Source: Sialis fuliginosa
Taxonomy: Eukaryota; Arthropoda; Insecta; Megaloptera; Sialidae
Reading direction: 5' to 3'
Assembly (NCBI GenBank): GCA_961205875.1
Contig: OY540813.1
Coordinates: 958,501-1,022,500 of the forward strand
Length of the DNA stretch: 64,000 bases
Made by a program: the position numbers and the translations under genes. The first letter of the stretch is position 1, and each line of letters starts with the position of its first letter. The notes beneath the pieces are model-generated. The model had not been told where the DNA came from, did no database searches, and worked only from the letters and a program-made list of their open reading frames with translations. Below, piece by piece: positions 22,901 to 34,795 of the stretch.

Positions 22901-23409
22901 TCTTTATGTGATGAAAATTCATCGTCGTAGTTATCAGAGTTTTCAGATTCCGATTGTGAATCTAAAAGGAAAATAGATTATAGATAACCGCACTTTTTTT
23001 ACAATATAAATAAATACCTTTGTTGTCGTTTTCCAATTTAGATTTTACAGTTTTATCGAAAATGTTGTCTGAATTTTCAGTTTCCCATTGAGAATCTAAA
23101 AAATAAAATAAAGATTAGTATAATTGATATAATAAATTTTAATTAATTTAAAATACCTTCGCTTGCGGCTTCTTTTTTTGGAACAATGGATTTCTTCTTT
23201 GTTTTAGATTTTATGAAAGAATCTTCAGCTTTCGAAGGAGAAAATTTTTTGTTATTGTTAAATTTTGGTTTTCCCGTTTTCTTGAAGGATCCTTTAACCG
23301 CATTTTTTAACGCCTTGGGTTTCGGTTTACTAAATATAGCTGATTTTTTAACATTGTTACTCGATTTATTGGCCTTTTTGTTATAATTTAACTTTGATTT
23401 CATTTTCAT
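19973..23409 (-). CDS. NOC2L: Nucleolar complex protein 2 (Noc2), seven exons
   Basis: Exons (minus): 23409-23157, 23095-23018, 22961-22717, 22656-22291, 21628-20963, 20754-20539, 20476-19973. All phases agree and give 775 aa, near the family's usual size of about 750. Noc2 forms complexes with Noc1 or Noc3 that carry pre-60S ribosomal particles from nucleolus to nucleoplasm. Seen in order: a very Lys-rich N-terminus (nucleolar targeting type); acidic Ser/Asp/Glu stretches; DPEFYEFLKQNDKKLLDF, the conserved Noc2 entry motif; a helical-repeat body including LRKLINLWGTGDETLRVLAF, FVNSLQLWTELIAATYNEAP, YPVVQVCTETIKLIPTAQYF and PLRFHCIKMLINL; MKPMQFTCVLRLSKSQL; and a basic/acidic tail ending NLNIKDW. 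The first ATG (23409) has a second in-frame ATG two codons later; either could start. AATAAA lies just past the stop on the minus strand (19966-19961). Confidence 0.92.
20755..20962 (-). repeat. Palindromic 22-bp minisatellite filling Noc2 intron 5
   Basis: The 208-bp intron is almost wholly made of about eight units of form AAAAATCGCCCGATAATTAT plus CG. Six successive palindromes begin at 20824, 20846, 20868, 20890, 20912 and 20934, exactly 22 bp apart. Variants CGATAATTATCG, CAATAATTATTG and TGATAATTATCA are each perfect 12-bp palindromes; one unit (20890) is imperfect and one (around 20800) is degenerate. A lone related copy sits near 22108 in the next intron upstream. Confidence 0.95.
21629..22290 (-). 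other. Intron 4 of Noc2
   Basis: A 662-bp AT-rich intron with no coding sequence. It holds one isolated GCCCGATAATTATC string near 22108, related to the minisatellite of the following intron, and a short CAGACAGACAGA run near 22045. Confidence 0.7.
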
Positions 23410-25123
23410 TTTTAAGCACGTGTGTTAGCTTCTTATAATATAACCTCAAATATTTAAAACTTATTTAAAATAATTAGGTATAGTTTTAACACAAACTGTA
23501 TAAATACAAACAAATAAACCTATAAAATACACAATACTTTATATAAATCAAATACAATTCATTTAAAATCAATATAAGTTTATTATTTTCGATTATGACA
23601 ACCACATGTCTGTCATATTTAAATAAATAGTTCAGCATATCGTTAATAGATGTCAGCACATACATGATTTTATTTTATTTTATTATCACAAGTTTCCAGC
23701 AGATGGCGACACTATCATCTTAAAATTGTAATTTGATAATTGCTATATTTTGTTAAACATTAAAAAATAAAAAAAATATATATAATAAGATTAATTTGAT
23801 GTTATTTAACAATAGAAACATGAATAAAGACGGTTATAGAAATTAGAGGAACCTTTATAATTTCCGTGTCATAACAATAAAGGACTCAAAAGGATGATAT
23901 TCTTAAAAAGCGTTTAAAAATTGTCAGGTGTTAACTAAATATATGAGACAAAACTTTGAACGTTATTTAACAGCCATTCTCACATTGAAAACAATTTAAA
24001 CGAACCTGCTTGTTAAGTCGGCCTGCGCTCTATTATTTGCCGAAACCGAAAAAACCACAAAAGACTTTTCTATTGTTATACTTTTTATGCTATGTTTCTA
24101 TAATGTGTTTGACATTTTTTGACAGGTGAATCAAAATCGCTTATTATTAATTTTTTTTCTTGTAAACCGTACAATTAGTTAAACACCAGTTTAATAAATA
24201 CTTTTTATGAATGAAATTTGAAATTTTTTTTGTTGAATTATATTTTTTCATTGTTGGTATATATTTATTAATTATTAAAAACATGAATGTTTTTGTACTG
24301 CTGTATACGTTTCTTATGCTTATTAATTAACTATTTTTTTAATCAGTATATAAAATAGTTATTTTTAATAAATAAAATTTTTGGATTTAATTTTTTTTAT
24401 TGTTGGTAGTTAGCTCCATCTATTTAAAAAAAAGTAAGTTGGCTACAGTGACCGTGGCGTGGCCTTGACATAGGGTTATCAAAACTTTAAAAGTGCTTTT
24501 TTAAATGCACTTTTTTCTCAAAATACTTTATTTTTGAAACATATATTTAATGCAAAAGTATAGTTTTATATCTATTGTTATGTTATTATAAAAGTGAAGT
24601 GAATGTACAACAATAACATTAAATTGAGACGAATTCAAATGTGACATTTTTCGGTTAACGTATTTGTTCTTTAAATTTTTAAAATTTGTGTGTGATATGA
24701 AAAAAATAGAAAACTTGGAACTTTGAACTAGTGAAGTAACAGTATATAAGGTAAATACAAAGATTTTATTAAATATTTAAGCGATTGACTAAATTTATAT
24801 CTGTTATTTTCAACAAGGGAATATTGCAAGGTGTATCTTAATAATTTTGATAAGACTTGGTAAACTTGTATAGTTTAATTGAATCTAAGTGATAGATGTT
24901 TTTTATATTTGTTCATATGTTATTGAAGGGGAGAAAAGCACCCTGCTAAAATTTTCGTTTTTTGTTTAATAACTAAACATATATAACTTAGAAATACTCT
25001 AGCGATAGTTTTGACTTGGCGAATTGATTTCTGATTGATTAATGCTAAAAAATAATAAATGGCGACGCTGTCAGAACTCTTATTTGAATACATAACCTAG
25101 CAAAAGTATTCGTGTATATTATA
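23410..25123. other. Gene-free stretch upstream of Noc2
   Basis: The first part should hold the Noc2 promoter. Beyond it I see AT-rich DNA with no coding region. A dispersed repeat block at about 24820-24970 (TTTTGATAAGACTTGGTA, TATTGAAGGGGAGAAAAGCA) has relatives near 29865-30000 and 60605-60690. Confidence 0.4.
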
Positions 25124-25522
25124 CAGTGTATTCCAAGTTGATTAAGCCATAGGAAATTTAACATGGGGACAATTAGAAGTGTTGTAGTAACCTTTGATCG
25201 AATTTAACGATGTGTGATTGGTGCATTTTGAAATGCCGCCACAAAATTTAATAAAATTGTCATTAGTATTTTGTTTTCAATTTTTTATCTGCCAAAAAAT
25301 ATTATTATAATTTTATCTAGGATGCTTACTTTAATTTTATTAATGTATTTTATTGTTGAAAACAAAATACTGTTGATTAATTTAAAATTTATCAGTTGGT
25401 TTCGAGGCGGCATTTCAAAATGCACCAATCACACATCGTTAAATTTGACCAAAGGCTACTACAACATTTCTAATTGTCCCCATGTTAAATTTCCTATAGC
25501 TAAATCAACTTGGAATACACTG
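25124..25522. mobile_element. TA-flanked MITE family L, intact copy (399 bp)
   Basis: Ends CAGTGTATTCCAAGTTGATT and AATCAACTTGGAATACACTG are inverted repeats, with TA outside both (25122-25123, 25523-25524). The inverted arms extend about 130 bp (AACATGGGGACAATTAGAA and its complement). A second copy at 54046-54953 is 399 bp after removing its nested insert. This fits a Tc1/mariner-type deletion derivative. Confidence 0.88.
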
Positions 25523-26111
25523 TATATGCAAATATTATTTTTTATAAGAAATTGCTTGCTACTCTTGCTACTGTATAAAATTACACTAAAAACAATGCAA
25601 CCCACAAAAATATCACAACATTTCTCTGAATTCTAAAGACTTTTATATTAAATAGAGGTATACATATGTAAGTAAGTACATATATAATATATTTTATATA
25701 ATTATTCAGACTCAACAAAAAAAAGACACATTTTGTCTTTAAGGGTGTGTAGCATATATTTATTATTGTCACAAAAAGAGGTACCATTGAAAAGAGTATA
25801 TTTTTAAAAAATTCAACGCGTAATTGTCAACTATTATGATTTGTCCTTTGTGTGGTGCTATTGTACATTTATAAATGCCACCGATATAAAAGGTATCGTC
25901 AAAGTGTTGAATGTATCTCTTAAGCACACATTTTAAGTATAATTAAGTGTGTCGAACACACATCTAGATCTTAGACCTCGTATCTGATAGATTTATATAC
26001 CATGCAATTTTTTGGACTTTCATAAAAATATATCTATGGAAGGCAATCAGAGGCGCTGGAATCAATTTTTTTCTGGGGGGGGGGGGTGGGGGGTACGAAT
26101 CTCAAAAATTA
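25523..26111. other. AT-rich spacer
   Basis: No gene seen. It includes a run of 12 G at 26075-26086 followed by T and six more G. Confidence 0.4.
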
Positions 26112-26448
26112 ATGTCCGGTATTATAAAGGAGCTCGCAAAATTTGCTATCTTGCAAGCACTTTCAAATGGGGTATTAATTCTGTATTAGTATCTATGGAT
26201 TAGCTATGGAATTTAGAGTAGCGAAACTTCAATTAATTGTAATACAGTTGGCATCTTTGATCGTACAAAATAATTTTCATAATATCACCACTGTTTTAAT
26301 ACCATTGGTGTTTACTTACTACAACGCGTGCACGAAACTTGTCAAAGTCTTCAACAAACTCCAAAAGAACTGTCATATAAGTTTGATATCTCATTTGAAA
26401 GTGCTTGCAAGCTAGCAAATTTGCGAGCTCCTTTATAATACCGGACAT
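26112..26448. mobile_element. MITE family A, copy 2
   Basis: The best preserved copy: ATGTCCGGTATTATAAAGGA at the left and TCCTTTATAATACCGGACAT at the right, 337 bp apart. The interior is reversed relative to copy 1 at 3145. Confidence 0.85.
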
Positions 26449-26920
26449 AAGCTGACCTAATTTTACTCAGCGTTCTTTAAATTCAAAATTGACTTTAGCT
26501 TGATATCGTAATATTTGTTAAAAAATAAAAATAAATAGAAATATAGTGGAACTCGTTAGTATGTTTTTAAAGAGACTGGGGGAAAACACGTATTAATGAG
26601 AAAAACGTACTAACAGAATATTTTAATTGACTAGTGGTTACATTTTATAATTTGTTTGTGAGTTTTAACATCAATTTAAAAAAATTCAAGAATTTTTAAG
26701 AGTAAAAAATTACTGTAAACAGATTTTTATAATTGTACGTCGCTTTAAACTCGCCCTGAAAAACAGGATCAAAATTTGGGGGTGAGGCAAACCGTAGTCA
26801 AATTTGGGAGGGGGGGGGCAAGTGTCCGCTGAGATCAAAGGAAAATTATCAGGATTAATTTTTCCAATAAGATTATTTTAAAAATATAATTTAGTTTTCT
26901 AATGGTTGTTAATTTCGCTA
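26449..26920. other. AT-rich spacer
   Basis: No gene seen. It contains a 9-base G run at 26810-26818 and ends in a short ATTAA microsatellite at about 26921-26945. Confidence 0.4.
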
Positions 26921-26942
26921 AAATTAAATTAAATTAAATTAA

Positions 26943-27690
26943 ATTAACATAATCGAATAAATTAAACAATAAAAATATACGGTACGGGACACCAATACGC
27001 GAAGCTCGACCCGCATTTGACAAATATTTTTTATTTTATTTTTTTTTAGATACGAGATAGATGTCTGCGTGTATGCGAGACAATTAAATTAACATAATCG
27101 AATAAATTAAACAATAAAACTATACGGTACGGAACACCAATACGTGAACTTCGACCCGCATTTGACAAATATTTGTTATTTTTTTTTTAGATACGAGATA
27201 GATGTCTGCGTGTATGCGAGACAATTTAATTAACATAATCGAATAAATTAAACAATAAAACTATACGGTACGGGACACCAATACGCGAAGCTCGACCCGC
27301 ATTTGACAAATATTTGTTATTTTTTTTTTAAATTCGAGATAGATGTCTGCGTGTATGCGAGACAATTTAATTAACATAATCGAATAAATTAAACAATAAA
27401 ACTATACGGTACGGGACACCAATACGTGAATTTTGACTCGCATTTGACAAATATTTTTATTTTATTTTTTTTTAGATACGAGATAGATGTCTGCGTGTAT
27501 GCGAGACAATTTAATTAACATAATCGAATAAATTAAACAATAAAACTATACGGTACGGGACACCAATACGTGAAGTTCGACTCGCATTTGACAAATATTT
27601 TTTATAAAAAAAACTATACCAAATAACGTAGATACGAGATAGATAGATGTGCATATATATACGAAGTCTAAGAGCCGTGTATGCGAGACC
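26943..27690. repeat. Tandem array, about 141-145 bp unit, five to six copies
   Basis: AACATAATCGAATAAATTAA starts at 26946, 27091, 27232, 27373 and 27517. Each unit also has CGGTACGGGACACCAATACG, CGCATTTGACAAATATTT, a T-rich stretch and AGATAGATGTCTGCGTGTAT. A shortened last copy runs to about 27690. This looks like a young satellite-like array. Confidence 0.92.
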
Positions 27691-29163
27691 CGATAACAGA
27701 CGACACGCCATATTTCATAGCAACAAAAGAACACAATTGATTTGTTTTCACACGGCTAGAGAGACCGTTTTGCAAAATCTACTCGTGGTCGAACACTTTC
27801 CTCAATATTGTTCACAAATTGCTCCCAATTATCTTTCTCTCATTCGAGATACGTGTACGTGTGCCATGGGCGCCCACAGATCGGACGAAGGGGGTTGCTT
27901 TTTTCTAATTTTAGTCGCAGTCGATTCTTGTATTCTGATAATAATCTATACAAGGGGAAAATTTTTTCATAACTATCACCTAATTTTTAAAGAACTATTA
28001 CTATTTGATTCAGTATTCTTAAAACGGAAGACAATATTGTAATTCTTCATTATTAATGATAATATAGATTATAAAGGATATGCTGAAATTTCACAAAAAC
28101 ATTTACAAACATTTTACAAAACGTTGTATTGTATATAAAAAAAAAATTGTTGAGACAAGTCTGTCTACCTATCTTTTTATTCAGTAATGTGCAGTACAAA
28201 TCTCTCTCTCTCTCACACACACACCACACTCTCTCCTCACTGTGTATATAGTTGCACTGCATCTGTAACTAAATACATATATGCATTTTAATATAAATTT
28301 TAAACGTATTGTAACTTACTATTTGTTTGGTTCTTCTAAAATCTTCTATTTATAAAAGCAAACTGAAAACACAGTACTGACGAGAGTTAACTTGCGTTCA
28401 TTTCTATACAATGCTACTAAAATTTCAATACGAATAGTAATTTTTGCGTGTAGGAGCGAAATCTATATTATTGATATAATTTAATTTGTTATACCAATAA
28501 AAAATATATTATTATTTTTTGATATAAAATAAAAAAATTTAATTGGTAACTATAATTTTTAATAAAAAATTGATTCTATTTTTCTCCGTGTAGGTACATA
28601 TTATAAAACAAAGTCCTTCGCAGCGTTTGTACGTCTGTCTGTACGATTTTTTCAGTAACTACTGAACGGATTTTATTCCGGTTTTCACTACTGGATAGAA
28701 TGTTTCACGAGGAAGGTTTAGGTGTATAATTTGTATAAATTAATCATCATAGAGGTGTCTTCTTATAGGTTTACTACAGATTTGATAGTTTCATATATAT
28801 ATTTGGTCCCTCTTTGTAAAAATTTCGCATATACACCCATGTTTGTGTGTAGAATTATTAAGGTGATTAAATACTTGCTGCATCAATGAAACTTGGATTT
28901 GTATATGGATGGATTGGATACTTACTTTCCCATTGATTTGCGAGATATATGTATGTTATAGCCGCTAGCGACAGTCGTGTCTCGTGTTAAACAAAAGGGC
29001 GCATGTATATTATATAATACATAATATGAGGATTGTTACAGTATATATGTGGAGCGAATTAGTGTAGGTATAAGTATCTTAAACATCCGGTGTTTTATGC
29101 TTTTGATAAAGGATGATATGCTTTTGTTATAAATATGTCCCTAAAGTTACACCAGCATCTATA
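27691..29163. other. Spacer with microsatellites and retroelement-like tail
   Basis: No convincing gene. A 131-codon frame starting at 27647 has no recognisable features. Seen: TC/CA microsatellites at about 28199-28245, and a retroelement-like 3' segment at about 28600-28760 (GTACGTCTGTCTGTACGA, TACTGAACGGATTTTATTCC). Confidence 0.4.
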
Positions 29164-29481
29164 ATGTCCGGTATCATAAAGGACCTAACAAATTTGTTAG
29201 CTAGCAAGCACTTTCAACTGAGATATCAAACTTATATGACAGTTCTTTTGGAGTTTGTTGATGATTTTGATAAGTAGGTAAATACGAACGGTATTAAAAC
29301 AGTGGTGATGTTATGAAAATTAGTTTGTACGGTCAAAGATGCCAACTGTGTTACAATTAGTTGAAGTGTCACTGCTCTAAATTCCATAACTAATCCATAG
29401 ATACTAGTACAGAATTAATACCCCATTTGAATGTAATTGCTAGTTAGTAAATTTTGTTAGGTCCTTTATAATACCGGACAT
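29164..29481. mobile_element. MITE family A, copy 3
   Basis: Left end ATGTCCGGTATCATAAAGGA, right end CCTTTATAATACCGGACAT; 318 bp. The interior matches copy 1 in the same orientation (TCAACTGAGATATCAAACTT). Confidence 0.85.
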
Positions 29482-30927
29482 AAGAAGCCCAAATCCAATG
29501 AAACCTGTTTAAAAATTTTAAATTAATTTCCATGTTCTGAAAGAAATATGGAAGTATTGTAATACCGTCGAAAAATCGTGTCCGACATAATGACAGATTC
29601 TGAATGTACTAACTTCAAAACTTAAAGAAAAGTTAATTTACGCATGGCGGCTGTGCGTGTGTCTGGATTCTTTCGTTCACGATAACTACTGTAAAAATGC
29701 ACCGATCTGAATTATTTTTGGGAAAAATGTTTGTCTCGGTGAGTATTCCAGACCTATTGATTTTGGTGCTAATCGGATTAGGGGTTTTGGAAATATTCGA
29801 CATTTTGTAACTTTTTTCGTCTAAAAAGCGAACATTGCGAGTATTATCTCACTAATTTTGATAAGACTTGGTACATTTGTAGTCCAATTGAACCTAAGGT
29901 ACATTTATTATTTGTACGTGCCTAGACAGCCATTCAAGGAGTGAAAAACACCCTCAAAATTTTAATTTTAAATACTATTTAATACGTCATTAATTTATGT
30001 TGCCTTGGAAACAAATGCAACTAAATTCAAATTGTCAAATTAGTTTTTCTACGAATGTGTATTATGTTTTTGACATTAGAAAACTAATATTTATATACAA
30101 ATGGCAAAAAGAGCTGTAACCGTTGTAAGTATATATGTTTTTTTAATGTATTACGATATGTATATTCATAGTAGTAGGTTATATAAATAAAATATTTAAA
30201 AAAATGTATATTCAAATTTTTTTTAAAAAGATAGAAAGAACATGGAAGTCATGTATGGTTCTCCATACCGATATTTTATTCAAAGATAATGAGATCAATA
30301 ATAAATATAAAAGCAGTATATGTACATATATAGATAATTGCAGTCGTGCAGATATCGCGTACCCTGGCGTGCTTCTTTCTGTGAGAACATTCAATATCTA
30401 CCACATTTCTTAAATGCATCAACATAGGTACATATACGTTATATATACAGGGATGTAATTATAGAAAATTCGTTTAGATTTTAATTTGTAAAAAGTAGAG
30501 GTAAAAAGAATAATATACAGTTAGCAAAGGACGGAGGTAATGAAATTATGATAGGATGTGAAATTCTAAATTAAATGGGGGGGGGGGGGGGGGGGGCAGT
30601 GTACAGTATACAATAATACCTCGCATGTTCTTAATAGATAGATCCCTTAAAACAACAAAATAATGGGACGAGAGTAATACCACACTGCAAAGCATGCTTT
30701 GGGTGTGCTAATATCTATTTTGTTCTACAACTGTTTAAAAAAGTAGGCTTTGTCATTGAAATTTCAGTGTGTAAAGTGTTTACTGTTTCCATAGTAACAC
30801 ATACATTTTTACATGCATTTTATAAATACTATTGTATTAAACAAATTACTCAAATTTAAGCACTATATTAATTAGTATTGCAATGAAAAAAATTATTAAT
30901 AAAATTAAATAAATTATAAACAATACC
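29482..30927. other. Spacer with dispersed repeats and a 20-G run
   Basis: No gene seen. A dispersed repeat covers about 29700-30050, related to the blocks near 24820 and 60605. A homopolymer of 20 G lies at 30577-30596. Confidence 0.4.
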
Positions 30928-31082
30928 TTAAGGTTTTCTTCTTGATGCAATCATGGTATTATGTGATAGTAAATTTAAAATTACAGAATTTGCAGCTTCT
31001 GGTGGTGCACATTTATGTTCTTTCTCAGTATCACCACTTATCCATCTTATATTATATAGTAACAAATTAAGAAACACATTTT
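30928..31082 (-). pseudogene. Decayed coding fragment, copy 1 (possible tyrosine-recombinase-like relic)
   Basis: On the minus strand about 50 codons are open, with protein-like composition, including YNIRWISGDTEKEHKCAPPE then AANSVILNLL, before SRRKP and a stop. The copy near 57378 shares this peptide and adds IIEAANSVILNLLSAKSKLI and YEN, then a stop, then YHELCQEKN. The pattern of a helical AAN-LL segment, AKSK and YE-Y resembles from memory the start of insect genes with a tyrosine-recombinase-like (Crypton-type) domain. That assignment is inference; only the shared, decayed reading frame is seen. Confidence 0.35.
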
Positions 31083-32083
31083 AATGAAAATAGAACTGCC
31101 AAAAATTTTATCCAAAGCTTACTTGAGTTGAATTTTAATATTAATATAGCAAAGTACAAAGTATATAAATTAATTATTATATTATATTATTGTTAATAGG
31201 GTTGTAGAAAAAATATTGTGTGCGTTTTTCGCATTCGTGCATGTGAATGTATATATAATATATGTAAACTTTATTTTACCTGCCTTAACGGCAACATAGA
31301 CACATGATTGGTACATCTATGGCACAGTACCTTTCGAATGATATAAGTTTCATTCACCTTTTTTATAATAAATACTAAAAAAACGTTTTGATGTTAACAT
31401 ATTAATATATAGATGTCATGTAGAAAATATTGGTTACGGCCCTGTCGTTACACTTTACCGGAGTGTTGTTATTATCTAAACGTTTTCCGCAGTACTTCAT
31501 AAATCTCTTATTTTGCAAAATAGACAAGATAAGTGCACGGTACTTTTAAGAGATCTAATAAATATAAATTAGTTGAATAAAAAAACTATAGCTGCATTAG
31601 AAAAACTGTATTGCCTTTTAATTTAATTAATTAATTAGCGATAGTTGAAAATAGGGTTTACGGGGCGAAAAAATGTACTTTCATTTGTTTATTAGAGATA
31701 TAAATCTAAAAAACACATATGCCGTGGAACTTTCTTGTACGTAATACTGGAAGTGCACGTGATTCTAATTTTATAAAAAAATATATTTCTGGTAAAATAA
31801 TAAAGGATATAGAATAAAATTAATGGGAAATACAGACCTGCGGTTTGAAAATTTCAACATATCATTTTCTATATAAAAAACATACTTTTAACGAAATCTA
31901 AAATTTCATACTTCATACTTCAAATTCCAACTTTAAGATTAGAAAATAAGAAGAAAAATCATAATTTACGATAAAAACAAAAGTTTTCATTATTTCTTAT
32001 ACAATACATTCAAATGCGTGAAAATTCAAACATGCACGTTCACGATTCTTAAGATTTACAATGACTCGCGTCCATATATCCAG
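31083..32083. other. AT-rich spacer with a fragment of palindrome family D
   Basis: No gene seen. At 31830-31925 GACCTGCGGTTTGAAA and AACATACTTTTAACGAAATC match one arm of the family D palindrome, so this is a truncated copy. Confidence 0.45.
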
Positions 32084-32598
32084 ATTTAACACTGGTTATG
32101 AAAAATCACGTCATCATGAGTAATATGAAACAGTCGGCGCCTATGAATGCTACCAAACATTAAAATTTCATTGAAAATTACAACAGCAAGGCAGAAACCG
32201 TAATACAGTCCATATTTCTAAAAATTATAATTTAAAATTACAACAATTAACTTTTTTTGTTTCAACAATGCAGTTATTTAAATTTGAACGAATTTAAACA
32301 ATAGACCGTGCAGCAGAAAGTATACTGCATTCATAGATTTAAACACTGATTATGAAAAATCACGTCATCATGAGTAATATGAAACAGTCGGCGCCTATGA
32401 ATTAAAATTTCATTGAAAATTACAACAGCAAGGCAGAAATCGTAATACAGTCCATATTCCTAAAAATTATAATTTAAAATTACAACAATTAACTTTTTTT
32501 GTTTCAACAATGCAGTTATTTAAATTTGAACGAATTTTAACAATGAACCGTGTGAATGCAGCGGTAGAAAGTATACTGCATTCATAGATTAAGTACTG
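32084..32598. repeat. Two-copy tandem duplication, about 254-bp unit
   Basis: AAAAATCACGTCATCATGAG is found at 32101 and 32355, with AACAGTCGGCGCCTATGAAT, ACAACAGCAAGGCAGAAA and TTGTTTCAACAATGCAGTTA following in both. A third partial start is near 32582. Confidence 0.88.
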
Positions 32599-33179
32599 TC
32601 TGTCTATAAATCATGTGTAATTATATCTGCAGCGCAGTTCGGACCACTGACAGTATAACTACATTCGCGTGTAAAATTATAATAATATTATAACAATAAT
32701 AATAATAATAATTGTATCTACTCTGCATATTATATATATGAACAATGCCGCGACTTGAAAATGTTCAAAGGGGGAATTATATTCGTAAGATTTAATAGGG
32801 TGTATGCTCGATATTTCTTTAAAATAATTTGGGGTATTAAGGAGCAGGTTGTTCTGGTAATTTTGAGTCAAGTGTAGATATACAGGGTGTTCCAATAGTA
32901 AGAGATACATACCCTGTTAAATTAGATGAATTATTTGTAAGGAAGGGGTGAGTATTACTACATAAAAAAATATTAATAATTGTATGTGGTTTAGGCGGTA
33001 TACCCAAAAATCTGAAAATTCGGATTTAAAAAAAAATGGCTATAACTTTTTTGTCAAAGTAGATGGATACTTTTTGGTAACGGTTTCTTAAAGCACTTTT
33101 TGGGTAAAATCGATTGGTGTATTTAGAATTTTTATATCGCTTTTAGTTTCAAAGTTACAAGCCTTAACTTTAGTTTTTC
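32599..33179. other. Spacer with an orphan transposon end
   Basis: No gene. It has a TAA microsatellite at about 32690-32712 and a TACAGGGTGTTCCAATAGTA string at about 32880 that resembles a transposon terminus without a partner. Confidence 0.35.
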
Positions 33180-33476
33180 TTATGGGTCATATTTGAACGT
33201 GTTTTTTACTCTACTTATTGTTAGTCAAATTAGTCAAAGTACTAAATACTAGTGATATTTATAAAGTATTTTATTACAATCATTTAAGTAGGCCATGAAA
33301 AACAAAAATTGTTAAACAAAAATCACAATAACAACAATCAAAATAACAAATTAATATTTGAAAACAATAAACTATTACAAAAAAAATGTTCTTACTTTTT
33401 TTCAAAAATAAATAAGTATGACAAGTTACATATCGTTGTAAAGTAGAGTAAAAAAACACGTTCAAATCATGTACCC
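33180..33476. mobile_element. Small inverted-repeat element
   Basis: TTGAACGTGTTTTTTACTCT at about 33194 returns as AGAGTAAAAAAACACGTTCA at about 33448. The match spans about 24 bp with similar flanks (GGGTCATA and CATGTACCCC). Element of about 300 bp with an AT-rich interior. Confidence 0.65.
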
Positions 33477-33653
33477 CATGAGTTATTTGTGTGACAAGAA
33501 TTCAGGGGACAGACACACGGACGGACAGACAGACAGATACGGAACGAAAAGTGTTTGCGTTGACGTGAAACGGATAAATCAATTTAAAATTTTTGTCTCA
33601 ATCTGAAACGATCACAAAGCTTCTCGTATCTTCGATATTGCGAGGAAGCAAAA
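33477..33653 (+). mobile_element. Family H retroelement-like tail, copy 1 (5'-truncated)
   Basis: Contains GACAGACAGACAGATACGGA, AACGAAAAGTGTTTGCG and the conserved terminus GCTTCTCGTATCTTCGATAT plus TGCGAGGAAGC at 33619-33649. It shares the same 3' end with five other copies but starts much later than the longest ones. Confidence 0.8.
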
Positions 33654-34795
33654 TGCATAGCCTCCATTGATCTTACGTATTACTTACGCCAATGTGTTAA
33701 ATTATAAGTATTATTAAATCATGTTATAAGTATTTATTCAAATAATTAAATATAATTTTACAGAGAGCTGATCTTTCCCATTAATTATTATAATTGATCT
33801 AGGAGCAGTTGCATTTACATTCTTACATATTATTATCCACCTTGAACATGTCGAATCGGGCTGGTTTTATAAAATTTACACCTTTTTTATATTTATAAGT
33901 AGTTCTCATGTTAATATTACGTTCACTATCTTTGTTTTGACATATTTCAGCGGTTCTTAAACTTATGTAGTCTAGGGACCCCCAGTTTGAATAATTATTT
34001 ATCAGGGACCCCCTCCCTGCAGGTGTTATTTTAAGAAAATTTCAAAACTGCAAGACCTTATTTTTTGCTCCATACTTACAATTTTTGCTTTATTTGCATG
34101 TCTTATTATTTTTGTCTTTAAGTGCATGATCCTCTTAAAGATAATAGTGTAAGCTACATTAAAAAAAAAAATTTGAGTCTGTAGGATCGCGCCAAGCTGA
34201 GATATTAACTATTCAATTTACTTCTTTGTTAGCTTATGAGTTTTAATTTGTTTTTAAAAGGGGAAGGAGGTCGCGAGGGTCTTTAACTTTTCTTTACGTT
34301 TTGAAGGTAGTACAATCAGAATTTGTCATTTTCTCGGACACGATTTTTCGATGGTATTACAATACTTCTATTTCTTTCAGAACATGGAAGTATTATAAAA
34401 TATGTCACCCAATTCTTGTAATAAAAATCAATACATTCATGAGTTGTGTGTGTGATAGGGGGGGGGGAGGGGTGTGTGTTACAGCATCTCTATGGACCGC
34501 GACGTCAGGTATAATCAAACGTCTTATTCAAGCGTCTCAGGTAGAGGCCATCACATTTGCATAATATGATTTATACAATGAATATATCATATGTTATGGG
34601 ATATCCATCACGATGATGGTGGGGGTAAAAGGGAAGGGGGGGGGGGGTGCTCATTTTTCACACTAAACTCGTGGTATTATTAAGGTCGGGGTGAACATTC
34701 CGTGGTCTGTAATTTTTCTTCGATTTGTTTGATAAACGAAAATGATATGTAGTACATAGGAAAAATTGCTTTGGGCCATGAAGTCCTTGTTTTTA
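33654..34795. other. Spacer with hAT-like end and G runs
   Basis: No gene seen. At 33948 CAGCGGTTCTTAAACTTATG and GGGACCCCC look like a hAT terminal repeat, but no partner with a matching 8-bp duplication was found. G runs lie at 34458-34466 and 34636-34647. Confidence 0.4.

Noticed and set aside
25271-25636. 121-codon frame crossing MITE family L
   Set aside because: It runs through the transposon's terminal repeat into the flank, is AT-rich and hydrophobic, and is broken in the second copy.
26943-27690. CRISPR array from evenly spaced repeats
   Set aside because: The whole 141-145 bp unit is repeated with no variable spacers, and the genome is eukaryotic. It is a tandem repeat.
27647-28042. 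131-codon frame after the tandem array
   Set aside because: No domain, signal or conserved composition; it starts inside the last repeat unit.
34301-34564. 87-codon frame and similar short frames in the gene-free region
   Set aside because: Typical length for chance frames, and it includes a G homopolymer and microsatellite.
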